Source: Celeribacter sp. HF31
GTDB lineage: Bacteria; Pseudomonadota; Alphaproteobacteria; Rhodobacterales; Rhodobacteraceae
Length of the DNA: 64,000 nucleotides
NCBI RefSeq assembly: GCF_011806455.1
Contig: NZ_JAATOT010000002.1
Span: forward strand, 62,001-126,000
Direction of reading: 5' to 3'
The translations under genes were made by a program, and so were the position numbers. This document shows, piece after piece, positions 1 to 9,031 of the stretch; the first letter of the stretch is position 1; every line of letters begins with the position of its first letter. The notes under the pieces are model-generated. The model worked only from the letters and a program-made list of their open reading frames with translations. It was not told the DNA's origin and made no database searches.

Positions 1-908
1 AGATAGTCGCGGATCACCCGGTCAATCTGCTCCGACGTCATGCGCAGCCCGTCCACCTTGTTGCGGTCGTAACGCTTGAGCCCCAGATGCGAGGCGGCCA
101 CCGTGGTCACCGTTCCCGAGGTGCCGATGATCTGGAAACCTTCGCGGCAGGATTCATTGGCATAGGGCGCGAAATCGGCAAGTTTTTCTTCGAAATACCA
201 AGACATCAAGGCAAAGCGCGCGGCGTCGTCTTCAACGTCGGAGAATTGCTCCATCAGGGTTGCGACGCCCAGAGGCACGGAAATCCAATCGACGACCTTG
301 GCATGGGGAAAGCGGCTGTCGGAATTCTGGAACCCGGTGTGCAACCGCATGATCGACCGCGGGCGTTCGGCGCGCGGCACATTGGTCAGGTCGATCCAGA
401 CAAGCTCCGTCGAGCCGCCGCCGATGTCGACCACCAAAAGCTGTTCGGTTTTCGTCGACACCAAAGGCGCGCAGGAAATCACCGCCAGACGCGCCTCTTC
501 CTCTGGCTTGATGATCTCAAGCTTCAGCCCGGTCTCACGTTGCACCCGGCGCAGGAAATCACGCGTGTTGCGCGCACGGCGACAGGCCTCTGTGGCCACG
601 AGGCGCATATGTTTGACATCGTGTTTCTCGAGCTTCTTGCGACAGACCCGCAAAGCCTGGATCGTGCGCGAGATCGACGTGCGGCACAAACGACCAGAGG
701 CCTCTAACCCGCTTCCGAGCTGGACCGATTTCGAGAAACTGTCGACCACATGAAACTGGCTGCCCTTCGGTTGGGCAATCAACATGCGGCACGAATTTGT
801 GCCGAGATCCAGCGCGGCATAAAGCTCGGCCGGATCGGCGGGTTTGGGTGCGAGAGGCTCGACCGCTTTCGGGAACGCGCCCGCACCAGTGGGACGCTTG
901 GGCGCCAT
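1..908 (-). CDS. Ppx/GppA family phosphatase (partial, C-terminus outside window)
   Basis: Reading leftward from an ATG at 908, the frame stays open to the window edge, giving about 302 residues without a stop. The N-terminal part carries the ASKHA phosphate-binding loop LDLGTNSCRML (about residues 34-43) and a second loop VVDIGGGSTEL (about 159-169), both typical of exopolyphosphatase / pppGpp phosphohydrolase proteins. A third motif, IIGTSGTVTT, lies near the window edge. The family hydrolyses inorganic polyphosphate or pppGpp in the cytoplasm. Which substrate this member prefers cannot be told from sequence. The roughly 20-residue Pro/Ala-rich N-terminal extension before the first beta strand looks poorly conserved. 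Confidence 0.9.
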   Translation of the reverse strand, partial: MAPKRPTGAGAFPKAVEPLAPKPADPAELYAALDLGTNSCRMLIAQPKGSQFHVVDSFSKSVQLGSGLEASGRLCRTSISRTIQALRVCRKKLEKHDVKHMRLVATEACRRARNTRDFLRRVQRETGLKLEIIKPEEEARLAVISCAPLVSTKTEQLLVVDIGGGSTELVWIDLTNVPRAERPRSIMRLHTGFQNSDSRFPHAKVVDWISVPLGVATLMEQFSDVEDDAARFALMSWYFEEKLADFAPYANESCREGFQIIGTSGTVTTVAASHLGLKRYDRNKVDGLRMTSEQIDRVIRDY

Positions 909-1108
909 GGTTCACGCCCTCCATATCAAGTTAGCCCCACCATAAGCGAAATTTCGCGCGTCGGGCAAGTGTTCTGATGGGTGCACAGCATCACAATGTT
1001 CTGAGCGTGACTGTGCGCATCAGCACATCGGCTTTCTTTTACAGAGGCTTTCTTTTATGTCCTGCGTGAAACCCCGCCTTTTCACCGTTTAAATGTCAGG
1101 ATCTCGAC

Positions 1109-1687
1109 ATGGCGCGACTGATTGCCTTTAACAAACCTTTCGACGTGCTGTCGCAATTCACCGATAAGGGCACCGAGGGCACGACGCGTCAAACCCTGTC
1201 GAATTTCATCAATGTGCCAAAGGTTTACCCGGCGGGTCGCCTGGATCGCGACAGCGAGGGGCTTTTGTTGCTCACGGATGACGGCAAGTTGCAGGCCCGG
1301 ATTTCGAACCCGCGTCATAAGATGGAAAAGACCTATCTGGCGCAGGTCGAGGGCGATCTGAGTGAGGCGGCTTTGGCGCATCTTCGACGTGGGGTAGACC
1401 TAAAAGACGGCATGACCCGCCCTGCCCGCGCCAAATGCGTGTCCGAACCTGACTGGATCTGGCCGCGCACACCGCCAGTGCGCTATCGCAAATCCGTCCC
1501 CGACAGCTGGCTGGAATTGACCATCTCTGAGGGCCGCAATCGTCAGGTGCGCCGCATGACCGCCGCCGTGGGCTTTCCGACATTGCGGCTTATTCGTCTG
1601 TCCATTGGTCCGTGGCATTTGAATGATCTCGCATCGGGGGATTGGCGCGACGCGGACCCGAAAGCCGTGCCCTTCAAGCCACGGTAG
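1109..1687 (+). CDS. rluE: 23S rRNA pseudouridine synthase, RluE-type (RsuA family)
   Basis: This 192-aa protein isomerises a uridine in 23S rRNA to pseudouridine. It starts directly with the catalytic fold ([17 protein letters not shown]) and has no S4 RNA-binding domain, which is the RluE rather than RsuA/RluB layout. The catalytic motif [13 protein letters not shown] places the active Asp at residue 46. KTYLAQVEG and GRNRQVRRM, both conserved in the family, follow. It is a single gene diverging from the Ppx/GppA gene across about 200 bp. The family is certain; assignment to the RluE subfamily rests on the missing S4 domain and the length. Confidence 0.87.
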   Translation: MARLIAFNKPFDVLSQFTDKGTEGTTRQTLSNFINVPKVYPAGRLDRDSEGLLLLTDDGKLQARISNPRHKMEKTYLAQVEGDLSEAALAHLRRGVDLKDGMTRPARAKCVSEPDWIWPRTPPVRYRKSVPDSWLELTISEGRNRQVRRMTAAVGFPTLRLIRLSIGPWHLNDLASGDWRDADPKAVPFKPR

Positions 1688-1855
1688 GAGCGCATGTCTC
1701 GTTCCGGAAACATCGCAAAAAGTTCCGACACTTATGTTGAAAAACATGTGAACGGAAACCGCGAAACTTTTCGAAGCCTCCCTGAGTTGATCCCCCAGAA
1801 GGCCAGCGGGTTCGCCGCTTGAGCCATTACGATGAATAACGAATTGGAGTTTCTT

Positions 1856-2485
1856 ATGAAAACCCGTGGTAAAATTCTTGCTCTGTCCACCGCCGCTCTG
1901 ATGGCCGCTGCCCCGATGGCTTCTTTTGCCCAGGAGGCCGTGAATGGCGCAGAGATCATCAACGAGCAAGCGCTCGACGCCAACGCCACCATCGCCGACA
2001 ACGCCATGAAGGTGCAGAACCTCACCACGCTGATCTCGGCCGTGAAAGCCGCTGGTCTTGCCGATGAGCTGATGGGCGAAGGTCCGTATACGCTGTTCGC
2101 ACCGACCAACGCGGCCTTTTCTAAGCTTCCGGCGGGTGCCGTTGACGAGCTTCTGAAGCCGGAAAACCGTGAGATGCTTCAGGACGTCATCAATGCGCAC
2201 CTGATCGAAGGCGAGTTTACACCGCAGATGATCGACGACCTTCTGGCAACCGATTCATCTCCGGAACGTGTCGCAATCCCGGACAACGTGCAGGTCGATT
2301 ACGACAACAATATCGTGACCCTGACCACCGTATCCGGCGACCCGATCCGTGTGGAAAAAGGCACGGGCGAAGAGCTGATCCTGCGTGACGCCGCCGGCAA
2401 CATCGTGACCACGCTTGCGAAAGATGTCGAGCAGTCCAACGGCGTGATGTACTTTGTCGATGGCGTGCTGATGCCCGTTTCGTAA
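1856..2485 (+). CDS. Secreted fasciclin (FAS1) domain protein
   Basis: The chosen ATG at 1856 has GGAG six bases upstream; an in-frame ATG at 1832 has no ribosome-binding site. The 209-aa product begins with a Sec signal peptide with a likely cut after SFA at residue 25. One FAS1 domain fills the rest: LTTLISAVKAAGL, then YTLFAPTNAAFSKLP, then VINAHLIEGE, ending with GVMYFVDGVLMP. FAS1 domains mediate adhesion or sit at the envelope; in marine alphaproteobacteria their role is largely undefined. The DPIRVEKG/LILRDAAGN insertion before the last strand is longer than in minimal FAS1 proteins. A strong terminator follows about 50 bp downstream. Confidence 0.88.
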   Translation: MKTRGKILALSTAALMAAAPMASFAQEAVNGAEIINEQALDANATIADNAMKVQNLTTLISAVKAAGLADELMGEGPYTLFAPTNAAFSKLPAGAVDELLKPENREMLQDVINAHLIEGEFTPQMIDDLLATDSSPERVAIPDNVQVDYDNNIVTLTTVSGDPIRVEKGTGEELILRDAAGNIVTTLAKDVEQSNGVMYFVDGVLMPVS

Positions 2486-2537
2486 GGCGCGCACCGTAAA
2501 CCATAAGTCTCAGGTATGGTCCAACTCCTGAGCTTTG

Positions 2538-2566
2538 GGGCCGTCCCTTCGGGGATGGCCCTTTTT
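2538..2566 (+). terminator. Rho-independent terminator of the fasciclin gene
   Basis: A 10-bp GC-rich stem (GGGCCGTCCC / GGGATGGCCC with one G-T pair) closes on a TTCG tetraloop and is followed by TTTTT. It lies 53 bp past the fasciclin stop and separates that gene from tRNA-Gly. Confidence 0.88.
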
Positions 2567-2629
2567 CATCTCCGGGCCGAGCAAATGCTCTTGACCGCCC
2601 CCTTGGCTTTGCTTAGGTAAACCGTCACC

Positions 2630-2703
2630 GCGGGTATGGTGAAAAGGTATCACGGCAGCTTCCCAAGCTTTAGTTACGGGTTCGATTCCCGTTACCCGCT
2701 CCA
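2630..2703 (+). tRNA. tRNA-Gly (anticodon CCC)
   Basis: The 74-nt cloverleaf has acceptor arms GCGGGTA / TACCCGC, discriminator T and encoded CCA. The D stem is GTGA/TCAC and the T arm ACGGG-TTCGATT-CCCGT. The anticodon loop is TTCCCAA, so the anticodon is CCC (codon GGG). The anticodon stem is odd: GCAGC faces GCTTT, giving one C-U mismatch and one G-U pair where a perfect GCAGC/GCTGC stem is expected. Confidence 0.92.
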
Positions 2704-2820
2704 AACTCCACCTTGATTGACGATGATGCTGCCAGCCGCTGCGAAGGCCTGTGACGCAGGGTTTCACTTTGCGCATGCGTCCTTGCCCGCTACGGCTGAT
2801 GGCAGAGGGAGGATTTCAAC

Positions 2821-3114
2821 ATGACGACTGATTTTCTGGACATGGCAAAGGCCGCACTTTTGGAGCGGCTCAAAGGCGAAAATTTCGAAAAATCCGTGTC
2901 GCTCAGGATCAAGGAGATCGGCAATCTGATCATCAAGGGCGACACGGCAGAGATTTCCGACGACCGCGCAGATTGTGCGATCATCGCGGATCAACCGACC
3001 TTCGAGAAAATCCTCAAAGGCGAGTTGAACCCGATGAAAGCTGCGATGTTCGGCAAGCTCAAAATCGCGGGCGACGCGAAAACGGCGATGAAATTCGGCG
3101 CGCTCTTTGGGTGA
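2821..3114 (+). CDS. SCP2 sterol-binding domain protein
   Basis: A 97-aa single-domain protein that starts behind a clear GAGGGAGG site. The sequence matches the SCP-2 fold: an N-terminal helix (MAKAALLERLKGENF), two or three beta strands, the segment DRADCAIIADQPTFEKILKGELNP and the C-terminal KIAGDAKTAMKFGALF helix. SCP2 proteins bind lipids or acyl-CoAs in a hydrophobic tunnel. Stand-alone bacterial members of about 100 aa are common and their ligands are mostly unknown. It lies between tRNA-Gly and the convergent pgi gene with only 34 bp to the pgi stop. Confidence 0.85.
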   Translation: MTTDFLDMAKAALLERLKGENFEKSVSLRIKEIGNLIIKGDTAEISDDRADCAIIADQPTFEKILKGELNPMKAAMFGKLKIAGDAKTAMKFGALFG

Positions 3115-3148
3115 GCGCGCCGACATTTCAATCATCAGTATCTGATGT

Positions 3149-4771
3149 TTACGAGTTCATCTTGAGGTAATCGACAAGCTGGAGCGTGGAGCCATCCTTG
3201 CCCGCGCCATCGGCCTCGCCGGCCAACACGGGTTGCAGCGCCAGCGCCAATTCCTTGCCAAGCTCAACGCCCCATTGGTCGAAGGAGTTGATGCCGAGGA
3301 TCACGCCTTCGACAAACACGCGGTGCTCATACAGCGCCACGATTTGCCCCAAAACGTAAGGCGTCAGCTTTTCATAGGCGAGCGTGGTCGTCGGGCGATT
3401 GCCTGGGAACACCCGGTGCCGCGCCTGACGGTCCAACTCCGCGCCTTCTAAACCCTTTTTCTTCATGATCTCAGTGGCTTCTTCCAAAGACCTGCCACGC
3501 AGCAAAGCCTCCGATTGCGCCAGACAATTGGAAACCAGCAACTCGTGCTGATGCGCCAATCCCGGCTCATGGCCGAAGCGGCCAACCATGAATTCACAGG
3601 GGATCACCCGGGTGCCCTGATGGATCAGCTGATAGAAGGCGTGCTGACCGTTGGTGCCCGGTTCACCCCAGACAACAGGCCCGCTGTCAAACGGCAGGGT
3701 CGTGCCATCCATCGCCACACGTTTGCCGTTCGATTCCATCTCGAGCTGCTGCAAATAGGCCGGAAGCCGCAGCAGACGTTGCTCATAGGGCAGCACCGCA
3801 CGGGTGGCATAGCCGCAGACCTGATTGTGCCAAACGCCGACCAGCGCCAAGAGCACCGGCAGGTTGTCGATCCAGTCGGCACTCTGGAAATGCATATCCA
3901 TCGCCTGCCCGCCACGCAGGAATTCGGCAAAGCGCTGCGGCCCGATGGCGATCATCAAAGACAGCCCGATCGGCCCCCAAACAGAATAGCGCCCGCCGAC
4001 CCAATCCTCGAAGCCGAAGACCAGGTCCGGGTCGATACCGAACTCTGCGGTTTTGTCCCGCGCGGTGGAAAGCGCCGCGAAATGTTTCGCCACGCCCTCT
4101 TCGCCCACGGATTTCACCAACCACGCCCGCGCAGTTTTGGCGTTGGTCATGGTCTCGATGGTGGTAAAGGTTTTCGACGCCACAATGATCAGCGTGGTCT
4201 GCGGATTGAGCCCGGACAGAACGTCATGAATATGCGCGCCATCGACGTTCGACACGAAATGACAACGTGGACCATCGACATAGGGCTGCAAGGCCTCATA
4301 GGCCATCACCGGCCCAAGATCGGAGCCACCGATGCCGATATTGACGATGTTCTCAAAGGGCACGCCGGACACGGAGGCAATCGAGCCGCGCCGCACCCGG
4401 TCCGCGAAATCGTCCATCCGCGCCAGCGTGTGGCGCACGCCGGGGACGACATCCTTGCCATCAACCATGACCGGCCCGCCATCGAGATTGCGCAGCGCGG
4501 TATGGAGCACGGCGCGGCCCTCTGTGTCGTTGATTTTCGCGCCTTCGAACATCGCGGCGCGTTTGTCTTTCAGGCCCGATTGCTCCAAAAGATCGAACAA
4601 GCCCTCGCGTGTCTCCGCGTCGATATTCGTCTTGGAATAATCGAACAAAAGACCGTCGCTCAGCGCCGAAAACCCAGCGGCACGCTCAACATCTGCGGCA
4701 AACAAATCGAGGATATGACGGGACTCCGCCGCCTCTGCCATGGATTTGAGAGCGGAAAAATCAACGGTCAT
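3149..4771 (-). CDS. pgi: Glucose-6-phosphate isomerase
   Basis: A 540-aa cytoplasmic enzyme interconverting glucose-6-phosphate and fructose-6-phosphate. The start at 4771 follows a strong AAGGAGA site; an upstream in-frame ATG at 4825 lacks one. Diagnostic segments are GIGGSDLGP (phosphate loop), [25 protein letters not shown] (signature 1) and [11 protein letters not shown] (signature 2 with the catalytic-region Gln, Glu and Lys). It is the last gene of the leftward zwf-pgl-pgi set, 123 bp after pgl. In organisms using Entner-Doudoroff glycolysis it mainly returns fructose-6-phosphate to glucose-6-phosphate. The length is normal for the family. Confidence 0.97.
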   Translation of the reverse strand: MTVDFSALKSMAEAAESRHILDLFAADVERAAGFSALSDGLLFDYSKTNIDAETREGLFDLLEQSGLKDKRAAMFEGAKINDTEGRAVLHTALRNLDGGPVMVDGKDVVPGVRHTLARMDDFADRVRRGSIASVSGVPFENIVNIGIGGSDLGPVMAYEALQPYVDGPRCHFVSNVDGAHIHDVLSGLNPQTTLIIVASKTFTTIETMTNAKTARAWLVKSVGEEGVAKHFAALSTARDKTAEFGIDPDLVFGFEDWVGGRYSVWGPIGLSLMIAIGPQRFAEFLRGGQAMDMHFQSADWIDNLPVLLALVGVWHNQVCGYATRAVLPYEQRLLRLPAYLQQLEMESNGKRVAMDGTTLPFDSGPVVWGEPGTNGQHAFYQLIHQGTRVIPCEFMVGRFGHEPGLAHQHELLVSNCLAQSEALLRGRSLEEATEIMKKKGLEGAELDRQARHRVFPGNRPTTTLAYEKLTPYVLGQIVALYEHRVFVEGVILGINSFDQWGVELGKELALALQPVLAGEADGAGKDGSTLQLVDYLKMNS

Positions 4772-4894
4772 ATCGTCTCCTTCTTGGGGCGTCTCAACCC
4801 CATGCAAGTCATTGGTGCCCCTCACTTATAGCGAAAGTATTACAGTCTCGCTAAAGCTTCCTGACGTTCGGACAGGATTTTCGTGAACCAAACG

Positions 4895-5566
4895 TCACTC
4901 TGCCCAATGTACAGTCGCTTGCGACAACACGGCTTTCACCGGGGCCTCCATTTCATCAAGCTCCTGCGCGCGTTCCAAAGCGGCGCGTTTTTCCGCGCCG
5001 GTGATCAGGATATGCGTCGAGATCGCGGATTTGAGAGCCTTGGCCGAAAGCGTGATCCGGGGTTCCGGCGCGCCGGGCGCGCGCATCGCCAAAAGCGTCG
5101 GCGCCTCGTCAGAGAGGCCAAGCTCCAACTGATCCGCGCCGGGAAACAGGCTCGCCGTATGCATATCGGCGCCCATGCCGAGCAAAAGCACATTCAAAGG
5201 CAGCACCGCCTCAATCGCCGGCATCAGCGCGTCGAGGCCCTCCTCGGGCGTCGGCACATCGCGGTAAAGCGGCACAAGGCGCGCGTCAGCGGCTTTCCCG
5301 ACCAGCAACCGCCGCTTCAACAGCGCGGTATTGGACCGCTCAGAGCTTTCCGGCACCCAGCGTTCGTCATTCAAGAGCACATCGACGCGGTCCCAGTCGA
5401 GCGACACGGCCGAGAGCGTGTCGAACACCGGCCCGGGCGTCGTGCCCCCCGGCACGCAAAAGCTCACCCGCTCCTGCGCTTCCAGAGCCATGCGCAGCTC
5501 GCCTGCGATCTTATTCGCCAGATCCAACAGCATCACATCGCGGTCGGGGTATTCGATGAAATTCAT
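4895..5566 (-). CDS. pgl: 6-phosphogluconolactonase
   Basis: A 223-aa DevB-type lactonase that hydrolyses 6-phosphogluconolactone to 6-phosphogluconate, the step after Zwf. The sugar-phosphate-isomerase-like fold shows VPGGTTPGPVFDTLS near residues 38-52, NDERWVPESSERSN about residues 66-79 and LLLGMGADMHTASLFPG near 130-146, all conserved in the family. Its ATG overlaps the zwf stop by 4 bp (ATGA), so the two are translationally coupled. The product feeds the Entner-Doudoroff dehydratase/aldolase, which is not in this window. Confidence 0.95.
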   Translation of the reverse strand: MNFIEYPDRDVMLLDLANKIAGELRMALEAQERVSFCVPGGTTPGPVFDTLSAVSLDWDRVDVLLNDERWVPESSERSNTALLKRRLLVGKAADARLVPLYRDVPTPEEGLDALMPAIEAVLPLNVLLLGMGADMHTASLFPGADQLELGLSDEAPTLLAMRAPGAPEPRITLSAKALKSAISTHILITGAEKRAALERAQELDEMEAPVKAVLSQATVHWAE

Positions 5567-7017
5567 TCCTTGATCTCCCGCCAGCGGCGCCCCTCGCGGT
5601 GCAGCATGATGGCCGCCTCTTCGGGGCCTGAGGAATAGGCATCGTAAGGCTTCGGCACATCACCGCGCGCTTCCCAGCCCTCGATCAGCGGATCGGTCCA
5701 GGCCCAGGCCGCTTCGACCTCGTCGCCGCGCATGAAGAGCGTCTGGTTGCCGCGAATGACGTCCATGATCAACCGCTCGTAAGCATCTGTAATCTCTTCG
5801 GCATCTTCGCCCAGAGCCTCGGCGAAAGACATGTCCAAAGGCACGTCGATGAGGCGCATCCCGCCCGGCCCCGGTTCCTTGATGGTGACCTTCAGCGTCA
5901 TGCCCTCATTCGGCTGAAGGCGGATCGAGAGCACATTCGCGTGCCGCCCGGCTTCCTCGCCAAAGATCGAATGCGGCGCATCCTTGAACATCACCGCGAT
6001 CTCGGAGGTACGCGCCTTGAGCTTCTTGCCGGTGCGCAGATAAAAGGGCGTGCCGGCCCATCGCCAGTTGGAAATCATACAGCGCAGAGCGATGAAACTT
6101 TCGGTGCGCGAGCGCGGGTCGCCCGCGTCCTCACGAAACGACGGTTCATCGTCGGTAGCGTCATATTGGCCGCGCACGATGTGGTGGTGATCGATCGGCT
6201 CCAAGGCGCGGATCACTTTCAGCTTTTCGTCGCGCACCGCGTCCGGGTCGAACCGCGAGGGCGGCTCCATCGCAATGAGGCACAAGAGCTGCATCAGGTG
6301 GTTCTGCACCATGTCGCGCATCGCGCCCGAACGGTCGTAATATTCGCCCCGCCCGCCAACACCGACGGTCTCCGCCACGGTGATCTGGATGTGATCGACA
6401 TATTGCGAATTCCACAGCGGCTCAAAGAGGATATTGCCAAAACGCACCGCCATCAGATTCTGCACCGTCTCTTTGCCAAGATAGTGGTCGATGCGATAAA
6501 TCTGTGTCTCGTCAAAGTGTTGCGCGAGGGATTTATTGAGTGCCTTGGCCGTTTTGAGATCGCGGCCAAAAGGTTTTTCCACCACAATGCGCGCCGCGTC
6601 ATCGGCGATGCCATAGCTCATCAACCGCTCCGCAATGTCACCGAACAGCGAGGGCGCGACGGAGAAATAATAGGCCTTGATGACATCGTCGCGCATCATG
6701 CCTTTGAGCGCATCCCAGCCCTCTTCGCCGCGCGCATCGACCCGCACATAGTCGAGCCGCTTGAGGAATTCCCCGATCTGCCCCTCGTCACAGGTGTTCT
6801 TCGCGGAGAATTCGAGGATCGCCTCGCGCACGATTTGGCGAAACTCCTCCGTATCGTGCTCGGAGCGCGCTGCGCCGATGATCCGCGCCGTCTCCGGCAT
6901 CTGACCGGCGCAAAAGCGACGATAAAGCCCCGGAAGGATCTTGCGTCGGGCCAGATCCCCCGTGCCGCCGAAAACCACCAGATCGAAATCATCGACCGGA
7001 ATGACGCGTGAGACCAT
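5563..7017 (-). CDS. zwf: Glucose-6-phosphate 1-dehydrogenase
   Basis: A 484-aa NAD(P)-dependent enzyme oxidising glucose-6-phosphate to 6-phosphogluconolactone. The N-terminal Rossmann motif is VVFGGTGDLARRKILP. The catalytic signature YRIDHYLGKETVQNLM includes the active His in DHY. Further on, the substrate region MQNHLMQLLCLIAMEPP and the C-terminal half DVIRGNQTLFMRGDEVEAAW are typical. It is the first gene of the zwf-pgl-pgi operon and presumably carries its promoter. A 12-bp perfect palindrome about 100 bp upstream is a candidate operator. Confidence 0.97.
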   Translation of the reverse strand: MVSRVIPVDDFDLVVFGGTGDLARRKILPGLYRRFCAGQMPETARIIGAARSEHDTEEFRQIVREAILEFSAKNTCDEGQIGEFLKRLDYVRVDARGEEGWDALKGMMRDDVIKAYYFSVAPSLFGDIAERLMSYGIADDAARIVVEKPFGRDLKTAKALNKSLAQHFDETQIYRIDHYLGKETVQNLMAVRFGNILFEPLWNSQYVDHIQITVAETVGVGGRGEYYDRSGAMRDMVQNHLMQLLCLIAMEPPSRFDPDAVRDEKLKVIRALEPIDHHHIVRGQYDATDDEPSFREDAGDPRSRTESFIALRCMISNWRWAGTPFYLRTGKKLKARTSEIAVMFKDAPHSIFGEEAGRHANVLSIRLQPNEGMTLKVTIKEPGPGGMRLIDVPLDMSFAEALGEDAEEITDAYERLIMDVIRGNQTLFMRGDEVEAAWAWTDPLIEGWEARGDVPKPYDAYSSGPEEAAIMLHREGRRWREIKE

Positions 7018-7115
7018 GAGAGTGTTCCTTTTTGTCTTGCCAGTCCTGCCCGTGCGGGGGCCATTCAGAACCTTGCGTGAGGCCGCGAGATCTTTCGAAC
7101 CATAGCGCTTTGAAG

Positions 7116-7127
7116 GTTAGCGCTAAC
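7116..7127. promoter_or_regulatory. Perfect palindrome GTTAGCGCTAAC upstream of zwf
   Basis: A 12-bp perfect palindrome with a central CG lies 99 bp upstream of the zwf start. Palindromes of the type TTAGCGCTAA are the usual shape of LacI/GalR-family operators in alphaproteobacteria. No LacI-type gene is in the window, so the assignment to a regulator is inference. The rest of the 286-bp zwf/radical-SAM gap shows no gene. Confidence 0.5.
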
Positions 7128-7303
7128 GCCAATCCCTTACCGCTTAGTTGAGAAGAAGTCTAGCATTGCCGCCGCGCCTCTCAAGTGTCGAGTTGGACAA
7201 TTTCGCGATCACAAAGCCGCGGGTCCACGAGTGCGGCCTTTTCACAACGTTCCGCTGACGGTAAGTTCCGGGAAACACGCCGCAAAGATTGCAATGAAAG
7301 ATC

Positions 7304-8263
7304 GTGATGAAAGACCAGATCCCTGCGCCCCTGACCGCGAATGACGGCAAATTCATCGACCCGGATGTCACGGCCAAGGGCGAGGCGCGGGCCAAAGTGG
7401 CGCTGGAGCGTCTGGAGACGCTTTGGTTCAACACCGGCACGCTGTGTAACATCACCTGCGTGAATTGCTATATCGAAAGCTCGCCCACGAATGATGCGCT
7501 CACCTATCTGACGGAGGAAGAGGTCACGCGCTATCTCGATGAGGCCGGCGCACGCGATCCCCGCCCACGCGAGATCGGCTTCACCGGCGGCGAGCCCTTT
7601 ATGAACCCCGAGATGATCGCCATGACGCGGGCCGCTTTGGAGCGCGGTTATGAGGTTTTGATCCTCACAAACGCCATGCGCCCGATGCAGCGCCCCGCCG
7701 TTTTGGCCGGTCTTTTGGCGCTGAACGCCGCGTTCCCCGGCCAGCTTACCCTGCGCGTCTCGCTCGATCATTTTTCCGCAGCGGAGCACGACGACATGCG
7801 CGGTGCGGGGAGTTACGCGATCACACTCAACGGCATGGATTGGTTGCGCGACAACGGGTTTCAGATGGCGGTGGCGGCGCGCTCGCTTTGGCATGAGACA
7901 GAGGCCGAAACGCGTGCCGGTTTTGCCGCGCTCTTCGCGGAGAGAACCTATAAGATCGACGCGCAACACCCCGGCATGACAGTGATTTTCCCAGAAATGG
8001 ACATGAGCGTCGAGGTGCCCGAAATCACCACCGCCTGCTGGGGGATTTTGAACAAAAGCCCCTCGGACGTCATGTGCGCCACGCAGCGCATGGTGGTGAA
8101 ACGCAAGGGCCAAAGCCCTTCTGTCGTGGCCTGCACGCTCTTGCCCTATGAAGCCGACTTTGACCTTGGTGCCACCTTGGCGGAGGCCTCGGGTGAGGTC
8201 TCGCTCAACCATCCGTATTGTGCGAAATTCTGCGTGCTGGGCGGGGCGTCTTGCTCCGCCTGA
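7304..8263 (+). CDS. Radical SAM protein of unknown substrate
   Basis: A 319-aa protein. The [4Fe-4S] motif CNITCVNC (Cys 48, 52, 55, counted from the GTG) is the CxxxCxxC that binds S-adenosylmethionine, and GFTGGEPFMNPE is the SAM-contacting GGE motif. The C-terminus has a further Cys cluster, YCAKFCVLGGASC, which could bind a second cluster. The start is GTG 7304 or ATG 7307; GAAAG just upstream fits either. It is monocistronic and convergent with the HNH gene (15 bp between stops). The substrate is not evident; no precursor peptide or partner enzyme lies next to it. Confidence 0.85.
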   Translation: MMKDQIPAPLTANDGKFIDPDVTAKGEARAKVALERLETLWFNTGTLCNITCVNCYIESSPTNDALTYLTEEEVTRYLDEAGARDPRPREIGFTGGEPFMNPEMIAMTRAALERGYEVLILTNAMRPMQRPAVLAGLLALNAAFPGQLTLRVSLDHFSAAEHDDMRGAGSYAITLNGMDWLRDNGFQMAVAARSLWHETEAETRAGFAALFAERTYKIDAQHPGMTVIFPEMDMSVEVPEITTACWGILNKSPSDVMCATQRMVVKRKGQSPSVVACTLLPYEADFDLGATLAEASGEVSLNHPYCAKFCVLGGASCSA

Positions 8264-8278
8264 CACGTTCGCGCCGGA

Positions 8279-8863
8279 TTACATCTCCAGTTCGGTGTCC
8301 CAGTAGAGATAATCCATCCAGCTTTCGTGCAAATGCCCCGGCGGGAATTTGCGGCCGATGTTGCGCAGCTGCTCGGCCCCCGGCGCGCGCGGCGGTTTGC
8401 GCAGGCTCATATGCGCCTGTCTCAGCGACTTCGACCCCTTCTTGAGATTGCAGGGCACACAGGCCGCCACGATGTTTTCCCAGGACGTCACACCGCCACG
8501 GGCCCGCGGGATCACGTGATCAAAGGTCAACTCACCCTTCGAGCCGCAATATTGGCAGCAAAATTCGTCCCTCAAAAACAAATTAAAGCGCGTGAAGGCC
8601 ACGCGCTTTTGAGGTTTCACATAATCTTTGAGGACGACGACAGAGGGGATCCTGATCTTGCAACTCGGACTGTGCACATAGTCGTCATATTCGGCGACAA
8701 TATCGACCCGGTCGAGAAACACCGCCTTGATCGCCTCCTGCCAGGGCCAAAGCGAAAGCGGATAGTAGGACAAGGGCCGGTAATCCGCGTTAAGCACAAG
8801 CGCCGGATGCGCCCGCGTCGCGTTGGGTTGTCTGACAAAATCCGTCCTGAAATTTCCGTCCAT
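8279..8863 (-). CDS. HNH endonuclease family protein
   Basis: A 194-aa protein from the ATG at 8863, which has GGAGCAGG upstream; a GTG at 8914 would add 17 residues. The N-terminal half (ALVLNADYRPLSYYPLSLWP) is the domain that usually precedes HNH in this widespread group. The C-terminal half has a zinc CxxC (CCQYCGSKG), the core FDHVIPRARGG with the catalytic His, and SWENIVAACVPCN completing HNH with a second CxxC. The function of these stand-alone chromosomal HNH proteins is not settled; nothing nearby marks it as part of a restriction system or mobile element. Confidence 0.88.
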   Translation of the reverse strand: MDGNFRTDFVRQPNATRAHPALVLNADYRPLSYYPLSLWPWQEAIKAVFLDRVDIVAEYDDYVHSPSCKIRIPSVVVLKDYVKPQKRVAFTRFNLFLRDEFCCQYCGSKGELTFDHVIPRARGGVTSWENIVAACVPCNLKKGSKSLRQAHMSLRKPPRAPGAEQLRNIGRKFPPGHLHESWMDYLYWDTELEM

Positions 8864-9031
8864 CTGCGTGCCTGCTCCGTCCACTGATCTGTCGTGATCA
8901 AGGACGGGAGCCACCCCGCCCCGATATCATCTTTCACTATATATCGCGGCCTGAACCTGGCAAGCCCCTGTATATGTGAAGGTCTCGCTCTGTTCTCTAC
9001 AGCGCTTTCGTGACGTCGATATGACGCTTGT

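Noticed and set aside
1788-1820. Sigma-E promoter before the fasciclin gene
   Set aside because: A TGATCC is present, but the sequence 16 bases later (GTTCGC) does not match the -10 pattern seen before phrA.
3515-4831. 438-residue open frame on the plus strand
   Set aside because: Antisense shadow of pgi.
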